DNA of 5,972 nt from Lautropia sp. Its GTDB lineage: Bacteria; Pseudomonadota; Gammaproteobacteria; Burkholderiales; Burkholderiaceae_E. A model generated the notes under the pieces. That model was not told where the DNA came from. It ran no database searches and saw only the letters and a program-made list of their open reading frames with translations. Where the stretch lies: NCBI GenBank assembly GCA_013813615.1, contig JACCRJ010000062.1, forward strand, positions 1 through 5,972, written 5' to 3'. Below are positions 5,642 through 5,972 of this stretch, piece after piece (position 1 is the first letter of the stretch; the number at the start of each line of letters is the position of its first letter). The position numbers and the translations under genes are program-made.

Positions 5642-5972
5642 TCAGGGTGCTGCAGGCGCCTCGATGTCGTGGATGGCGATGTGGAATATGTCGTCGAGCG
5701 GCGCGTCGTGCATCACGTGGTACAGCACGAAGTCATACGCGGCGTGGGCGTCCAGCTCGCTGGGCGTGAAGGCGAAGGCCAGATTGCCGGCGGTCGACAG
5801 GCGACCGGGGTAGCCGTGGTGCAGCAGGTTCTGCTTGTAGACCGCTGCGGCCGTGCGTGCCAGCTCGGCGTCGGGGGCGATGAATTCGATCACCAGGCCG
5901 GCCTCGTGGCGCGCCCGCAGCTCGGGCGGCAGGGGCCGTACCGCCCCTTGGCCGTAGACGTGCGCAAACACT
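5642..5972 (-). CDS. AtuA-like (DUF1446, acyclic terpene utilization family) protein, C-terminal part
   Basis: The frame is open to the window edge, so only the last 110 residues are visible and no true start is present; the apparent first codon at 5971 is GTG (Val), not an initiator. Landmarks are VFAHVYGQG at the left end, the segment GLVIEFIAPDAELA, then HHGYPGRLSTAGNLAFAFTP, followed by YDFVLYHVMHD near the C-terminus. This order resembles the C-terminus of DUF1446/AtuA proteins as I recall them, in which HYGYPGR...AGNLAFPFSPS is conserved. AtuA is named from the citronellol/geraniol degradation cluster of Pseudomonas, but its biochemical role is not established. Many relatives sit in carboxylic-acid catabolic clusters, often with a small DUF4387 partner, which is not visible here. 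It ends 16 bases before the regulator on the same strand, so it is probably part of the same unit. The assignment is by motif memory only. Confidence 0.65.
   Translation of the reverse strand, partial: VFAHVYGQGAVRPLPPELRARHEAGLVIEFIAPDAELARTAAAVYKQNLLHHGYPGRLSTAGNLAFAFTPSELDAHAAYDFVLYHVMHDAPLDDIFHIAIHDIEAPAAP

Noticed and set aside
1..5972. CRISPR array, tRNA, rRNA, insertion sequence or phage gene
   Set aside because: No regularly spaced repeats, RNA-gene folds, transposase motifs or terminal inverted repeats were found by eye on either strand.

Overview
The window is GC-rich throughout, and its gene content and protein style suggest a betaproteobacterium, probably Burkholderiales. That placement rests on general resemblance only, since no marker gene is present. 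It holds two unrelated pieces of gene neighbourhood that meet at about position 360-383.

Left piece, + strand (1 to about 370): the C-terminal third of HypB, the GTPase that helps insert nickel into [NiFe] hydrogenase. It is followed by an overlapping start (GTGA) of a second reading frame that loses any recognisable sense after about 20 codons. HypB carries an unusual Met in its NKxD guanine-recognition motif.

Right piece, - strand (5972 down to about 383): a tightly packed gene series, probably one transcription unit. In order of transcription it contains (a) the C-terminal end of an AtuA-like (DUF1446) protein, (b) a GntR/HutC-type regulator with a UTRA domain, (c) and (d) the large and small subunits of an aconitase-superfamily hydro-lyase of the LeuC/LeuD and dimethylmaleate-hydratase type, overlapping by ATGA, (e) a soluble fumarate-reductase-like FAD oxidoreductase, (f) an isocitrate lyase/PEP mutase-family C-C lyase, and (g) the first ~85 residues of an Old Yellow Enzyme-type flavin oxidoreductase, cut off at the junction. 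Gaps between genes are only 16-41 bases, so no stretch over 300 bases lacks a gene.

The right piece reads as a catabolic operon for a branched or substituted di- or tricarboxylic acid. The flavoprotein would introduce (or remove) a C=C bond next to a carboxylate. The two-subunit hydro-lyase would hydrate it to a substituted malate, and the lyase would split that into a 2-oxoacid plus a smaller acid. Hydratase plus lyase is the same pairing as dimethylmaleate hydratase and 2,3-dimethylmalate lyase in clostridial nicotinate fermentation, and dehydrogenase plus aconitase resembles tricarballylate use. The actual substrate cannot be read from the sequence. Because both HypB's downstream partner and the OYE gene are broken at the same place, the join is either a real rearrangement or an assembly chimera.
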